Shown here: positions 25,057 through 31,718 of the stretch, one piece after another
How positions within the stretch are numbered: the first letter of the stretch is position 1
How the letters are laid out: each line of letters opens with the position of its first letter
Assembly: GCA_023433265.1 (NCBI GenBank)
Contig: JAEZDR010000057.1
Location: 1 to 54,252, forward strand
Source of the DNA: Bacteroidota bacterium
Lineage (GTDB): Bacteria > Bacteroidota > Bacteroidia > Chitinophagales > Chitinophagaceae
Reading direction: 5' to 3'
DNA: 54,252 nt
Made by a program: the position numbers and the translations under genes
The notes under the pieces: model-generated
What the model saw: only the letters and a program-made list of their open reading frames with translations
What the model was told of the DNA's origin: nothing
Databases searched by the model: none

Positions 25057-25800
25057 TTACCTTCTGTATTCTATAAGGTGAAGCCGGATGCCGTAACTGT
25101 TTGCATCAAAGCCATTGAAAGCCTGCTGCCATGTCCAATGCAGGAATTCTTTATAGATCAACCCTACCCCTTTTGCATAAACCTCAACACTGTAGTCGCG
25201 GTCCTGTCTTGGATAGCTTGGATTGAAAGGGCCTTCCGGGAAAAAATAATCCTGCTGCATTACAGTGGCAGTTGTTTCAAAAGTTCCTGCCCTCACAGTG
25301 TAAGGCATCTTAACGTGATGATATTGATAGTTCCATTCGTCAAGGTACAAATAAGGTGACGTGGCCGATTTGGTTTCTATGTAGGCGTTTCCTTTCCAGG
25401 ATACAAAATCTTTTACAGGCGAAACAAGCTTTAAATACCGCAAGTCTCCCTCTACCACTTCCACTCCGTTCTCAGTGGGAGTTACATAATAAGTACTGCG
25501 GTATTGCCAGGGCTTGGTTCTTGCGCTATCCGTAACATACCGGAAGAATCTGTAGGAAAGCCGGTTGTTGTTATCAAGAAATGTAGCTACCGTGCTGTCC
25601 TTTGCGCTATAGTAGAAAGTGTCCAGCTTAGTGCCGAAGACAGCTGCTACCACACTGTCCATCCGGTAAATGAAAGTATTACCCACTGCAAGCGGGTAAT
25701 AATCCTGAGCTTTCTCCGGTTCAAAGTCAGACTCTTTTTTGCAGCCAGCCAATAGTAGCGAAGCCAGTACTACCAGCCCGATTGTTTTTGCGATTGCCAT
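25057..25800 (-). CDS. Hypothetical lipoprotein, 247 aa
   Basis: 247 residues with a clear lipoprotein signal (TIGLVVLASLLLAGCKK; lipobox Cys20). The mature part is beta-rich with alternating aromatic residues (YYPLAVGNTFIYRMDS, YRFFRYVTDS, WQYRSTYYVTPTENGVEVVEG, DYSVEVYAKGVGLIYKEF), a pattern common in Bacteroidota surface or periplasmic lipoproteins. It begins with the YYPLAVGN motif frequently seen in such proteins. It is the first gene of a two-gene unit with the S8 protease and might assist or bind it; that is inference. No known family assigned. Confidence 0.8.
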   Translation of the reverse strand: MAIAKTIGLVVLASLLLAGCKKESDFEPEKAQDYYPLAVGNTFIYRMDSVVAAVFGTKLDTFYYSAKDSTVATFLDNNNRLSYRFFRYVTDSARTKPWQYRSTYYVTPTENGVEVVEGDLRYLKLVSPVKDFVSWKGNAYIETKSATSPYLYLDEWNYQYHHVKMPYTVRAGTFETTATVMQQDYFFPEGPFNPSYPRQDRDYSVEVYAKGVGLIYKEFLHWTWQQAFNGFDANSYGIRLHLIEYRR

Positions 25801-25805
25801 TGTTA

Positions 25806-25813
25806 CAAATATA
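25806..25813 (-). promoter_or_regulatory. -7 promoter element for the lipoprotein-protease pair
   Basis: The minus strand reads TATATTTG, exact TAnnTTTG match, ending 5 bp before ATG 25800; the transcript would be almost leaderless. Confidence 0.5.
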
Positions 25814-25909
25814 TGACCGCCATATTATATGCTATGCTGCATCAACGCTGCGGCGAGCAGAATTATTGTGCTGATTGGCGACCCGGTCTTTTTTCAAACC
25901 TGCAAGGCT

Positions 25910-26095
25910 TTAGGACACAGTACCCGGCTTTTCCTCTTTTTCGTTTAGTTCCTGTAGCGCATTTACCCTCGCCATAAAGCCCACAGTGCCCTGCTTGTGG
26001 CTTGCTTTCACGGCCCAAACAATACCAAGAACTAATCCCGCTACCATCAGCGCTACGCCGAGGGCGATACCTAATAGCCCCTTAACGGCTAACAT
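25910..26095 (-). CDS. Small hydrophobic protein next to repeats
   Basis: From ATG 26095 the frame gives 61 residues: MLAVKGLLGIALGVALMVAG continuing into one long membrane helix, then a charged tail (ASHKQGTVGFMARVNALQEL) ending in KEEKPGTVS. The frame can be extended to 26167, but that part runs into the 10-bp repeat array and is unlikely to be real. It could be a genuine small membrane protein or the remnant of a larger gene broken by the repeats. Function unknown; no family recognised. Confidence 0.4.
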   Translation of the reverse strand: MLAVKGLLGIALGVALMVAGLVLGIVWAVKASHKQGTVGFMARVNALQELNEKEEKPGTVS

Positions 26096-26140
26096 CAAAA
26101 CTGCGCCGGGTATTACCCCTTTGTGCCTCCGGACTCGCAA

Positions 26141-26280
26141 GGAATAAAACGGAACAAAACGGAACAAACGGGAATAATTCGGAATAAAACGGAATAATCG
26201 GGACTAAAACGGAACAAAACGGAATAATCGGGAACAAAATGGAATAATTCGGAACAAACGGGAACAAACAGGAACAAACG
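26141..26280 (+). repeat. 10-bp tandem repeat array, copy A (14 units)
   Basis: Fourteen consecutive units of exactly 10 bp following GGAAYAAWNN, with variants such as GGAATAAAAC, GGAACAAACG, GGAATAATCG and GGAATAATTC. No indels break the phase. The period equals about one helical turn, and each unit contains an A-rich tract on the same face. Frames across it are low complexity and not coding. Confidence 0.95.
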
Positions 26281-26460
26281 GGAAAGTTGGTTTTGGGGTG
26301 GGTGTATGTTTGGGGGAAAAGGAGGGGCAGATGAGAACTAGTACTTAGTACATAGTACATAGATTATAGACAAGACAAACTTGGGCTCCGAAGGACAGAG
26401 ATTGCCGACCCGATAGCTATCGGGCTCGTTCCTCGCTCCTCGCAAGGTTGCCGGGTGAGA
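26281..26460 (+). repeat. Composite repeat modules following array A
   Basis: A segment starting GGAAAGTTGGTTTTGGGG recurs after array B at 26966 with few changes. It is followed by TAGTACATAG units (about 26340-26365), a module ACTTGGGCTCCG...AGAGATTG (about 26380-26403) that recurs at 27124 and 27187, a perfect palindrome CCCGATAGCTATCGGG (26409-26424) and CTCGCAAGG. The same modules are re-used in different order nearby, so this is a mosaic intergenic repeat, not a gene. Confidence 0.85.
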
Positions 26461-26577
26461 TTGATCTATCGCAATATCTGCCTCAGATAGGCATGAACCG
26501 GCGCTTCAGCAGCTTGGCACCTCCCTGTAAGGTTTTTTCAGTAAAAAAAAACAGCGTGTATAGCTTGTTCAGGATTA

Positions 26578-26842
26578 TCATCCGCGGCTGTAAACCTACC
26601 ACAGGAATATCTCCTAACTGTAAAGTTTTTCAGTACAAGACAGACTTTTAGCTGTTATATGGATTTTACTAATATGTGTTCCGGCGGTTGGAAATGGGCT
26701 TCGGAGCTTGTGTTCTGGGAACTTTCTTCATCATAGGGCGAAAGATCCCTCCGCTTCGCGTCCGGATGTTGGCATTCGTGAGCGAAATGATGGCTGTATA
26801 TCCGCCGCTGTAAACCAACCACAGGAATATCTTGCCAGGCTA
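26578..26842 (+). repeat. Diverged direct repeat around CCACAGGAATATC
   Basis: Two related segments at about 26578-26614 and 26797-26834 share ATCCGC-GCTGTAAACC-ACCACAGGAATATC with a few substitutions. Short stretches beside them are also shared in altered order. Nothing coding is evident across 26461-26875. Confidence 0.6.
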
Positions 26843-26875
26843 ATCCTGATAATCAGCGAGATGTGTGCAGAAAAC

Positions 26876-26965
26876 GGAAAAATTGGGAACAAAACGGAAT
26901 AAAACGGAACAAACGGGAATAAAACGGAATAATTCGGAATAAAACGGAATAATCGGGAACAAACG
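26876..26965 (+). repeat. 10-bp tandem repeat array, copy B (9 units)
   Basis: Nine 10-bp units of the same family as the array at 26141, beginning GGAAAAATTG and ending GGAACAAACG, followed by GGAAAGTGGGTTTTGGGG exactly as after copy A. Unit order differs from copy A, so the arrays have changed by unit duplication and loss. Confidence 0.95.
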
Positions 26966-27260
26966 GGAAAGTGGGTTTTGGGGTGGATGTATGTTTGGGG
27001 AAAAGGAGTGGCAGATGAAAGCTAGTACTTAGTACATAGATTATAGACAGAACCGGGATAAATAGTGGGAGAGATTATGGGTTCATCAGCAGTTTTTGAA
27101 GGGAGATTGAAGGGGCGGTGGGGACTTGGGCTCCGGAGGATAGAGATTGCATTCCTGGCTGAGGCATCGGGACATGCGGCGTTAGGACTTGGGCTCCGGA
27201 AGCAGAGATTGCTTTCCCGATAGCTATCGGGATCGTACCTCCTGCCTCGCAAGGACGGCG
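26966..27260 (+). repeat. Composite repeat modules following array B
   Basis: The GGGTTTTGGGGTGG module and TAGTACATAG occur as in copy A. Two ACTTGGGCTCCGG modules (about 27124 and 27187) follow, and an 18-bp perfect palindrome TCCCGATAGCTATCGGGA (27215-27232) before CCTCGCAAGG. Relative to copy A an insertion separates the parts, showing modular rearrangement. Confidence 0.85.
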
Positions 27261-27296
27261 CCTTCGTGCCTCCTGCCGAGAAAGGATTAGCTGTTT

Positions 27297-27490
27297 GAAG
27301 GGCTTTTGACGCTCTTGCGTCACTCTAGCCTCGGACTTGCTTCGGACTTGCCTCGGACTTGCCCCCCAAAAACGGGTTGTTTTTGGGGGTGATGGAGAAG
27401 GTGTGTTCTGGTGAATAGTGAATGGTGAATAGTGAATGGTGAATAGTGAATGGTGAATAGTGAATGGTGAATGGTGCATGGTGAATGGTG
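27297..27490 (+). repeat. Hairpin and GTGAATR repeat module, inverted copy at 53.9 kb
   Basis: In order: GACGC/GCGTC mini-hairpin (27308-27321), three TCGGACTTGC repeats, an 11-bp perfect stem CCCCCAAAAAC/GTTTTTGGGGG around GGGTT (27363-27389), then GTGAATA/GTGAATG units repeated to 27490. Nearly the same series lies in reverse orientation at 53919-54050. Frames across this stretch only translate the repeats. Confidence 0.9.
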
Positions 27491-27515
27491 CTCGTTCCGG
27501 TTAGATGGGAGTATA

Positions 27516-27560
27516 TAGATGTTAGTACATAGATATTAGTACATAGACAGGAAGGGAGAG
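27516..27560 (+). repeat. TAGTACATAG repeat module, direct copy at 53.79 kb
   Basis: TTAGTACATAGATATTAGTA followed by CATAGACAGGAAGG recurs almost unchanged at 53793-53828 in the same orientation; shorter TAGTACATAG pieces occur at about 26345 and 27030. Confidence 0.85.
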
Positions 27561-27868
27561 AAGAAGCAAAAAGCGCAAGGGAACGCTACGCTTAGTTAAG
27601 GCTATCCCTACGCTTTCACTACGGACTCACTACGGAGTCACCCCCCATTTTTAGTAGAAATTGAAGGGCCAGGGAGAGGGTATAACCCCACGGACCTGGA
27701 TGAGGGAAACTAAAAGCAGCGGTTGAATGGACACCCTTTACATCTATTAAATTTGGGTTAACCTGACCCTCAAAAGAGGGCTCCCATTGCTCGTCTCGCT
27801 TCACATATCAATCTTCTTGCTTGTGTGCTTGATTAAGGTCCAGCGGTTTATAGGCGCCCCTTCTTAAA
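27561..27868. other. Remaining gene-free part of the repeat region
   Basis: No coding region recognised. One short hairpin CCCTC-AAAA-GAGGG is present near 27768-27781. It separates the repeats from the cbb3 oxidase control region. Confidence 0.5.
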
Positions 27869-27908
27869 ACATGACATAAATCAGGAAAAAGGATGAGGGT
27901 TGTCATGT
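27869..27908 (+). promoter_or_regulatory. Tandem FNR/CRP-like sites upstream of the cbb3 operon
   Basis: Two TGA-N6-TCA motifs, the core of FNR/CRP-type operators: TGACATAAATCA (27872-27883) and TGAGGGTTGTCA (27894-27905). Their centres are 22 bp apart (two helical turns) and lie about 41 and 63 bp before the start expected from the -7 box at 27929. ACATGACA (27869-27876) and TGTCATGT (27901-27908) are also perfectly inverted. The -41 position is the standard site for class II activation. Confidence 0.55.
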
Positions 27909-27928
27909 ATGCCCCTTGGGGGTAAAGG

Positions 27929-27936
27929 TACTTTTG
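27929..27936 (+). promoter_or_regulatory. -7 promoter element of the cbb3 operon
   Basis: TACTTTTG, exact TAnnTTTG match, 21 bp before the ccoS start. There is no good -33 TTG at the right spacing, as expected of an activator-dependent promoter. Confidence 0.6.
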
Positions 27937-27957
27937 GCAGCAATTTTCTAAGAAGCC

Positions 27958-28116
27958 ATGAGTGTTATAATTCTTTTACTTATAGCGAGTATCTCCGTCG
28001 CAAGCCTTTTTTTACTGGCGTTTATATGGAGTGTAAAACGTGGTCAGTACGACGATGAGTTGAGTCCTCCTTTGCGTATGCTTTTCGAGGACAAGCCTAA
28101 GGATGAATCTGTATAG
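27958..28116 (+). CDS. ccoS: cbb3-type oxidase assembly protein CcoS
   Basis: A 52-residue protein: one N-terminal membrane helix (MSVIILLLIASISVASLFLL) followed by the CcoS signature FIWSVKRGQYDDELSPPLRML, in which the short Trp-x-x-x-x-GQ-YDD segment is highly conserved. CcoS is needed for cofactor insertion (heme/Cu) into cbb3 oxidase. The next coding frame opens near its end and ccoNO proper starts 56 bp later. The copper ATPase CcoI, which often precedes ccoS, is not in the window. Confidence 0.9.
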   Translation: MSVIILLLIASISVASLFLLAFIWSVKRGQYDDELSPPLRMLFEDKPKDESV

Positions 28117-28171
28117 CTCATCCCCACCAACAAAAAACAACCCACTCAAATACCATAATAAAAACAGAATA

Positions 28172-30304
28172 ATGCAATTAGAGAAGTTTCACTATGACAA
28201 CCGGATAGTTAAATGGTTTGCTTATGCCACTATCCTTTGGGGCGCCGTAGGTATGATTGCCGGATTGCTTGCTGCCATCCAGATTTACCTGCCGGCAGCC
28301 AACTTCAACATGCCAATTACCACCTTTGGAAGGGTTAGGCCACTGCATACCAATGCGGTGATTTTCGCATTTGTGGGCAATGGCATATTCATGGGTGTTT
28401 ACTATTCGCTCCAGCGTTTGTGTAAAGCCAGGATGTACAGCGATATGCTAAGCAAGATCCACTTTTGGGGCTGGCAGTTGATCATCGTTGCTGCAGCTAT
28501 TACTTTATTGGCAGGATACACAACAGGTAAAGAATACGCAGAGCTTGAGTGGCCTGTTGATATTGCCATTACGCTTGTGTGGGTGGTATTTGGTATCAAC
28601 ATGTTCGGTACCATCCTCAAAAGAAGAGAGAGCCACCTCTACGTTGCCATTTGGTTTTATATAGCCACATGGGTTACGGTAGCAATGCTTCACCTTGTAA
28701 ACTCCTTCGAAATACCGGTAACGCTTTTTAAAAGCTATAGCTGGTATGCGGGTGTGCAGGATGCTTTGGTGCAGTGGTGGTATGGTCACAACGCGGTGGC
28801 GTTCTTCCTTACTACACCATACCTCGGCATCATGTATTACTTTTTGCCAAAGGCTGCTAATCGCCCTGTATACAGTTACAGGCTGTCCATTATCCACTTC
28901 TGGGCACTCATTTATATATATATATGGGCAGGCCCTCACCACTTGCTTTACACTGCCTTACCCGACTGGGCGCAGAGCCTTGGTACCGTGTTTAGCATCA
29001 TGCTGATTGCACCGAGCTGGGGTGGTATGTTGAATGGCCTCTTCACCTTAAGAGGTGCATGGGATAAGGTAAGAGAAGACCCTATTCTTAAGTTCCTGGT
29101 AGTAGCCGTGACCTGTTATGGTATGGCCACATTTGAAGGCCCTATGCTAAGCCTGAAGAATGTAAACGCCATCTCTCACTTTACTGACTGGACGATTGCC
29201 CACGTACACGTTGGTGCTTTAGGATGGAACGGATTTTTAACCTTTGGTGTAATCTATTGGATTATTCCGAAAATATTCAATACACAACTTTACTCGAAGA
29301 AACTTGCAACAAACCATTTCTGGATAGGCACCATCGGCATCGTCCTTTATGCCATCCCAATGTATTGGGCCGGTTTTGAACAAAGCATGATGTGGAAGAG
29401 CTTTACTCCGGAAGGACAACTGAAATTCCAGTTTCTTGAAACGGTAACCAACCTTATTCCGCTTTACATTACCCGTAGCATTGGTGGTGCGCTGTTTTTA
29501 AGTGGTGTGTTCATTATGATCTACAACATTTACAAAACCGTTCAAAGCGGTAAGCTTATTGACAATGAAGCTGCAGAAGCTCCACCGTTGCCTAAGGTGA
29601 TAGAAACACATGGTAAAGAATACTGGCATCGCTGGATTGAAAGAAGGCCTGTACAACTCCTGGTATTCAGCCTCATCGCGGTTGCTATTGGTGGCGCACT
29701 TGAAATAATCCCAACCTTCCTTGTCAAGTCAAACATTCCAACCATTGCATCTGTTAAGCCTTATACGCCGCTTGAACTACAAGGCCGCGACATCTATGTT
29801 CGCGAGGGTTGTTATACCTGTCACTCGCAAATGATTCGCCCGTTCCGCGATGAAGTAGCCCGGTACGGTGAATATAGCAAAGCAGGCGAGTTCATATACG
29901 ACCATCCTTTCCAGTGGGGCAGTAAACGTACGGGTCCGGACCTGGCACGCATCGGTGGTAAATATCCTGATAGCTGGCACTATAACCACATGATGGAACC
30001 AAAGATGATGAGCCCCGGCAGTATCATGCCTAACTACCCATGGCTTCTGGATGATGAGATTGACACTTCATCAACTGCAGCTAAAATAAGAGCGATGCAA
30101 ACTCTCGGAGTTCCTTACCCGGAAGGATATGATCAGCAAGCGAATGCTGACCTTAGAGAGCAGGCATTGAAAATAAAAGCCAACCTAAAGAAGGATAAGA
30201 TAGAGACTTCAAGCAATGCCGAGATCGTTGCATTGATTGCCTACCTGCAAAGGATGGGTACCGATATCAAAGCAGAAAAAAGAGGAGAAACAGCATCAAG
30301 ATAA
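28172..30304 (+). CDS. ccoNO: Fused cbb3 cytochrome c oxidase subunits I and II (CcoNO)
   Basis: 710 residues from ATG 28172 (MQLEKFHYDNRIVKWFAYAT). The first ~480 residues are CcoN: about 12 membrane helices with heme/copper His ligands in segments such as FGRVRPLHTNAVIFAF, QWWYGHNAVAFFLTTPYLG, WAGPHHLLYT and DWTIAHVHVGALGWNG. After a linker and one more helix comes CcoO with a single c-heme motif REGCYTCHSQMIRPF and TGPDLARIGGKYPDSWH. The fusion is usual in Bacteroidota. It is the catalytic core of a high-affinity proton-pumping terminal oxidase in the inner membrane. An earlier in-frame ATG at 28103 overlaps ccoS and lacks homology. Confidence 0.95.
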   Translation: MQLEKFHYDNRIVKWFAYATILWGAVGMIAGLLAAIQIYLPAANFNMPITTFGRVRPLHTNAVIFAFVGNGIFMGVYYSLQRLCKARMYSDMLSKIHFWGWQLIIVAAAITLLAGYTTGKEYAELEWPVDIAITLVWVVFGINMFGTILKRRESHLYVAIWFYIATWVTVAMLHLVNSFEIPVTLFKSYSWYAGVQDALVQWWYGHNAVAFFLTTPYLGIMYYFLPKAANRPVYSYRLSIIHFWALIYIYIWAGPHHLLYTALPDWAQSLGTVFSIMLIAPSWGGMLNGLFTLRGAWDKVREDPILKFLVVAVTCYGMATFEGPMLSLKNVNAISHFTDWTIAHVHVGALGWNGFLTFGVIYWIIPKIFNTQLYSKKLATNHFWIGTIGIVLYAIPMYWAGFEQSMMWKSFTPEGQLKFQFLETVTNLIPLYITRSIGGALFLSGVFIMIYNIYKTVQSGKLIDNEAAEAPPLPKVIETHGKEYWHRWIERRPVQLLVFSLIAVAIGGALEIIPTFLVKSNIPTIASVKPYTPLELQGRDIYVREGCYTCHSQMIRPFRDEVARYGEYSKAGEFIYDHPFQWGSKRTGPDLARIGGKYPDSWHYNHMMEPKMMSPGSIMPNYPWLLDDEIDTSSTAAKIRAMQTLGVPYPEGYDQQANADLREQALKIKANLKKDKIETSSNAEIVALIAYLQRMGTDIKAEKRGETASR

Positions 30305-30308
30305 TATT

Positions 30309-30473
30309 ATGAAGTTCATCAACTATGTAACCCAGGTAACAGGCGTGGACGTTTTTGGCATCGCCTCGTTCATGATCTTCTTTGTATTCTTTGTCGTAAT
30401 GACGCTATGGGCATTGAAGGCAGATAAAAAGCTCATCGATAAGCTAAATAACCTTCCATTAGATCAAGATTAA
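30309..30473 (+). CDS. ccoQ: CcoQ/FixQ-like small cbb3 subunit
   Basis: 54 residues from ATG 30309 (MKFINYVTQVTGVDVFGIAS) with one membrane helix (FMIFFVFFVVMTLWAL) and a short charged tail ADKKLIDKLNNLPLDQD. Size, single helix and place between ccoNO and ccoP are those of CcoQ, which stabilises the CcoNO-CcoP complex. Only 4 bp separate it from ccoNO. Sequence similarity in this family is low, so position carries much of the call. Confidence 0.85.
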   Translation: MKFINYVTQVTGVDVFGIASFMIFFVFFVVMTLWALKADKKLIDKLNNLPLDQD

Positions 30474-30489
30474 CCTTAAACAAACTAAA

Positions 30490-31683
30490 ATGCAGCACTT
30501 CTTTCTTCATATCAAAAAGGTTAGCCCCCGGATACTGCCGGTTGTAGCAGCGTTGGTAACACCGTCCTTTGCCTTTGCCGGGGGAAAACCAGTAGCATCT
30601 TCCATTAATAATCCGCTTGGATTAACGTTGATCGTTATTGTCATTGCCTTATTACTGGCCATTGGAATGCTGGCTTATGTACTCATGGGCGGCGCACAGG
30701 TGTACCTGCAAAAGTTTAAAAACACGTTGAATGAAGGTGGAGCAAATAAAGCGGCTATGCTAGCTGTTATGCTCCTTACCAGCAGCGTAGTTTTTGCACA
30801 GGATGCACCGGCAGAGGCAACCACCGCAGTGGCAACAACTATTAGCGGAATGAGCAAAACCGCATTTTATACGCTGGTTGGTATCATCAGCCTAGAGCTC
30901 ATCGTAATTTTTGTTTTGCTTTATAACATACAGCGCTTGCTGGGTAGAGAAAAAAGACACCTGGTAGCTACTACTGCAACAGCTGCGGGTGTGCCTGTTG
31001 TTGCTGCAGAAGGCTTCAGTTGGAAAGCATGGTGGGAAAAGGTAAACGCTTTCAGGCCCCAACAACAGGAAGCTGACATAGACCTGGGCCATGATTATGA
31101 CGGCATAAGAGAACTGGACAACAGGCTTCCGCCCTGGTGGCTTTATGGTTTTTATATTACCATTGTTATAGCCGGCATTTATTTGTGGCGCTACCACGTT
31201 ACACACACCGCACCTTCAAGTACACAGGAGTTTGAAATTGCAATGGCGAAGGCCGAGGAAGAAAAAGCGGCATTTTTAAAAACTGCGGCTAACCTGGTTG
31301 ACGAAAACACGGTAACACTCTTAACTGAACCTTCAGCTATTGAAAACGGTAAAAAGACTTATACCACTAATTGTGCTGCTTGCCATGGTGCAGACGGTGG
31401 CGGAACAGTAGGCCCGAACCTTACCGATGAATATTGGTTGCATGGTGGAAGGGTAAATGATATTTTCAAGACCATCAAATACGGTGTACAGGAAAAGGGA
31501 ATGAAGAGTTGGAAAGACGACTTCTCACCGGTACAGATAGCTGAATTGGCGAGCTATATCAAGACGCTTAAAGGCAGCAAACCGGCTACACCAAAAGAAC
31601 CTCAGGGCGATTTGTTTAAAGAAGAAGGATCGGTTGCAAACCCGTCAGACAGCATTGGACAAAAGAAGCTGGCTTCTTTATAA
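30490..31683 (+). CDS. ccoP: cbb3 oxidase cytochrome c subunit III (CcoP)
   Basis: 397 residues. N-terminal membrane helices (about 40-70 and 120-145) precede a CcoP N-domain with the typical DGIRELDNRLPPWWLYGFYITIV anchor (about 205-235). The C-terminal cytochrome c domain has one heme motif CAACHG near residue 295 and distal Met in EKGMKSWKDDFSP. Proteobacterial CcoP has two c-hemes; only one CxxCH is present here. The extended N-terminal part with extra helices is another Bacteroidota feature. It passes electrons from soluble cytochrome c to CcoO/CcoN. Same operon as ccoNOQ. Confidence 0.93.
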   Translation: MQHFFLHIKKVSPRILPVVAALVTPSFAFAGGKPVASSINNPLGLTLIVIVIALLLAIGMLAYVLMGGAQVYLQKFKNTLNEGGANKAAMLAVMLLTSSVVFAQDAPAEATTAVATTISGMSKTAFYTLVGIISLELIVIFVLLYNIQRLLGREKRHLVATTATAAGVPVVAAEGFSWKAWWEKVNAFRPQQQEADIDLGHDYDGIRELDNRLPPWWLYGFYITIVIAGIYLWRYHVTHTAPSSTQEFEIAMAKAEEEKAAFLKTAANLVDENTVTLLTEPSAIENGKKTYTTNCAACHGADGGGTVGPNLTDEYWLHGGRVNDIFKTIKYGVQEKGMKSWKDDFSPVQIAELASYIKTLKGSKPATPKEPQGDLFKEEGSVANPSDSIGQKKLASL

Positions 31684-31718
31684 GGAAGACTTTTTTTGAT
31701 AAACTTAATTTTTAGAGC

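Noticed and set aside
26141..26280. Possible CRISPR array
   Set aside because: Units are contiguous 10-mers without spacers and no cas gene is near.
26082..26360. Minus-strand frame rich in Phe/Pro/Val over the 10-bp array
   Set aside because: Direct translation of the tandem repeat; length follows array size.
27075..27479. Minus-strand frame of 134 codons beginning with His/Thr/Phe/Ser repeats
   Set aside because: It only translates the GTGAATR and TCGGACTTGC repeats; no conserved protein features.
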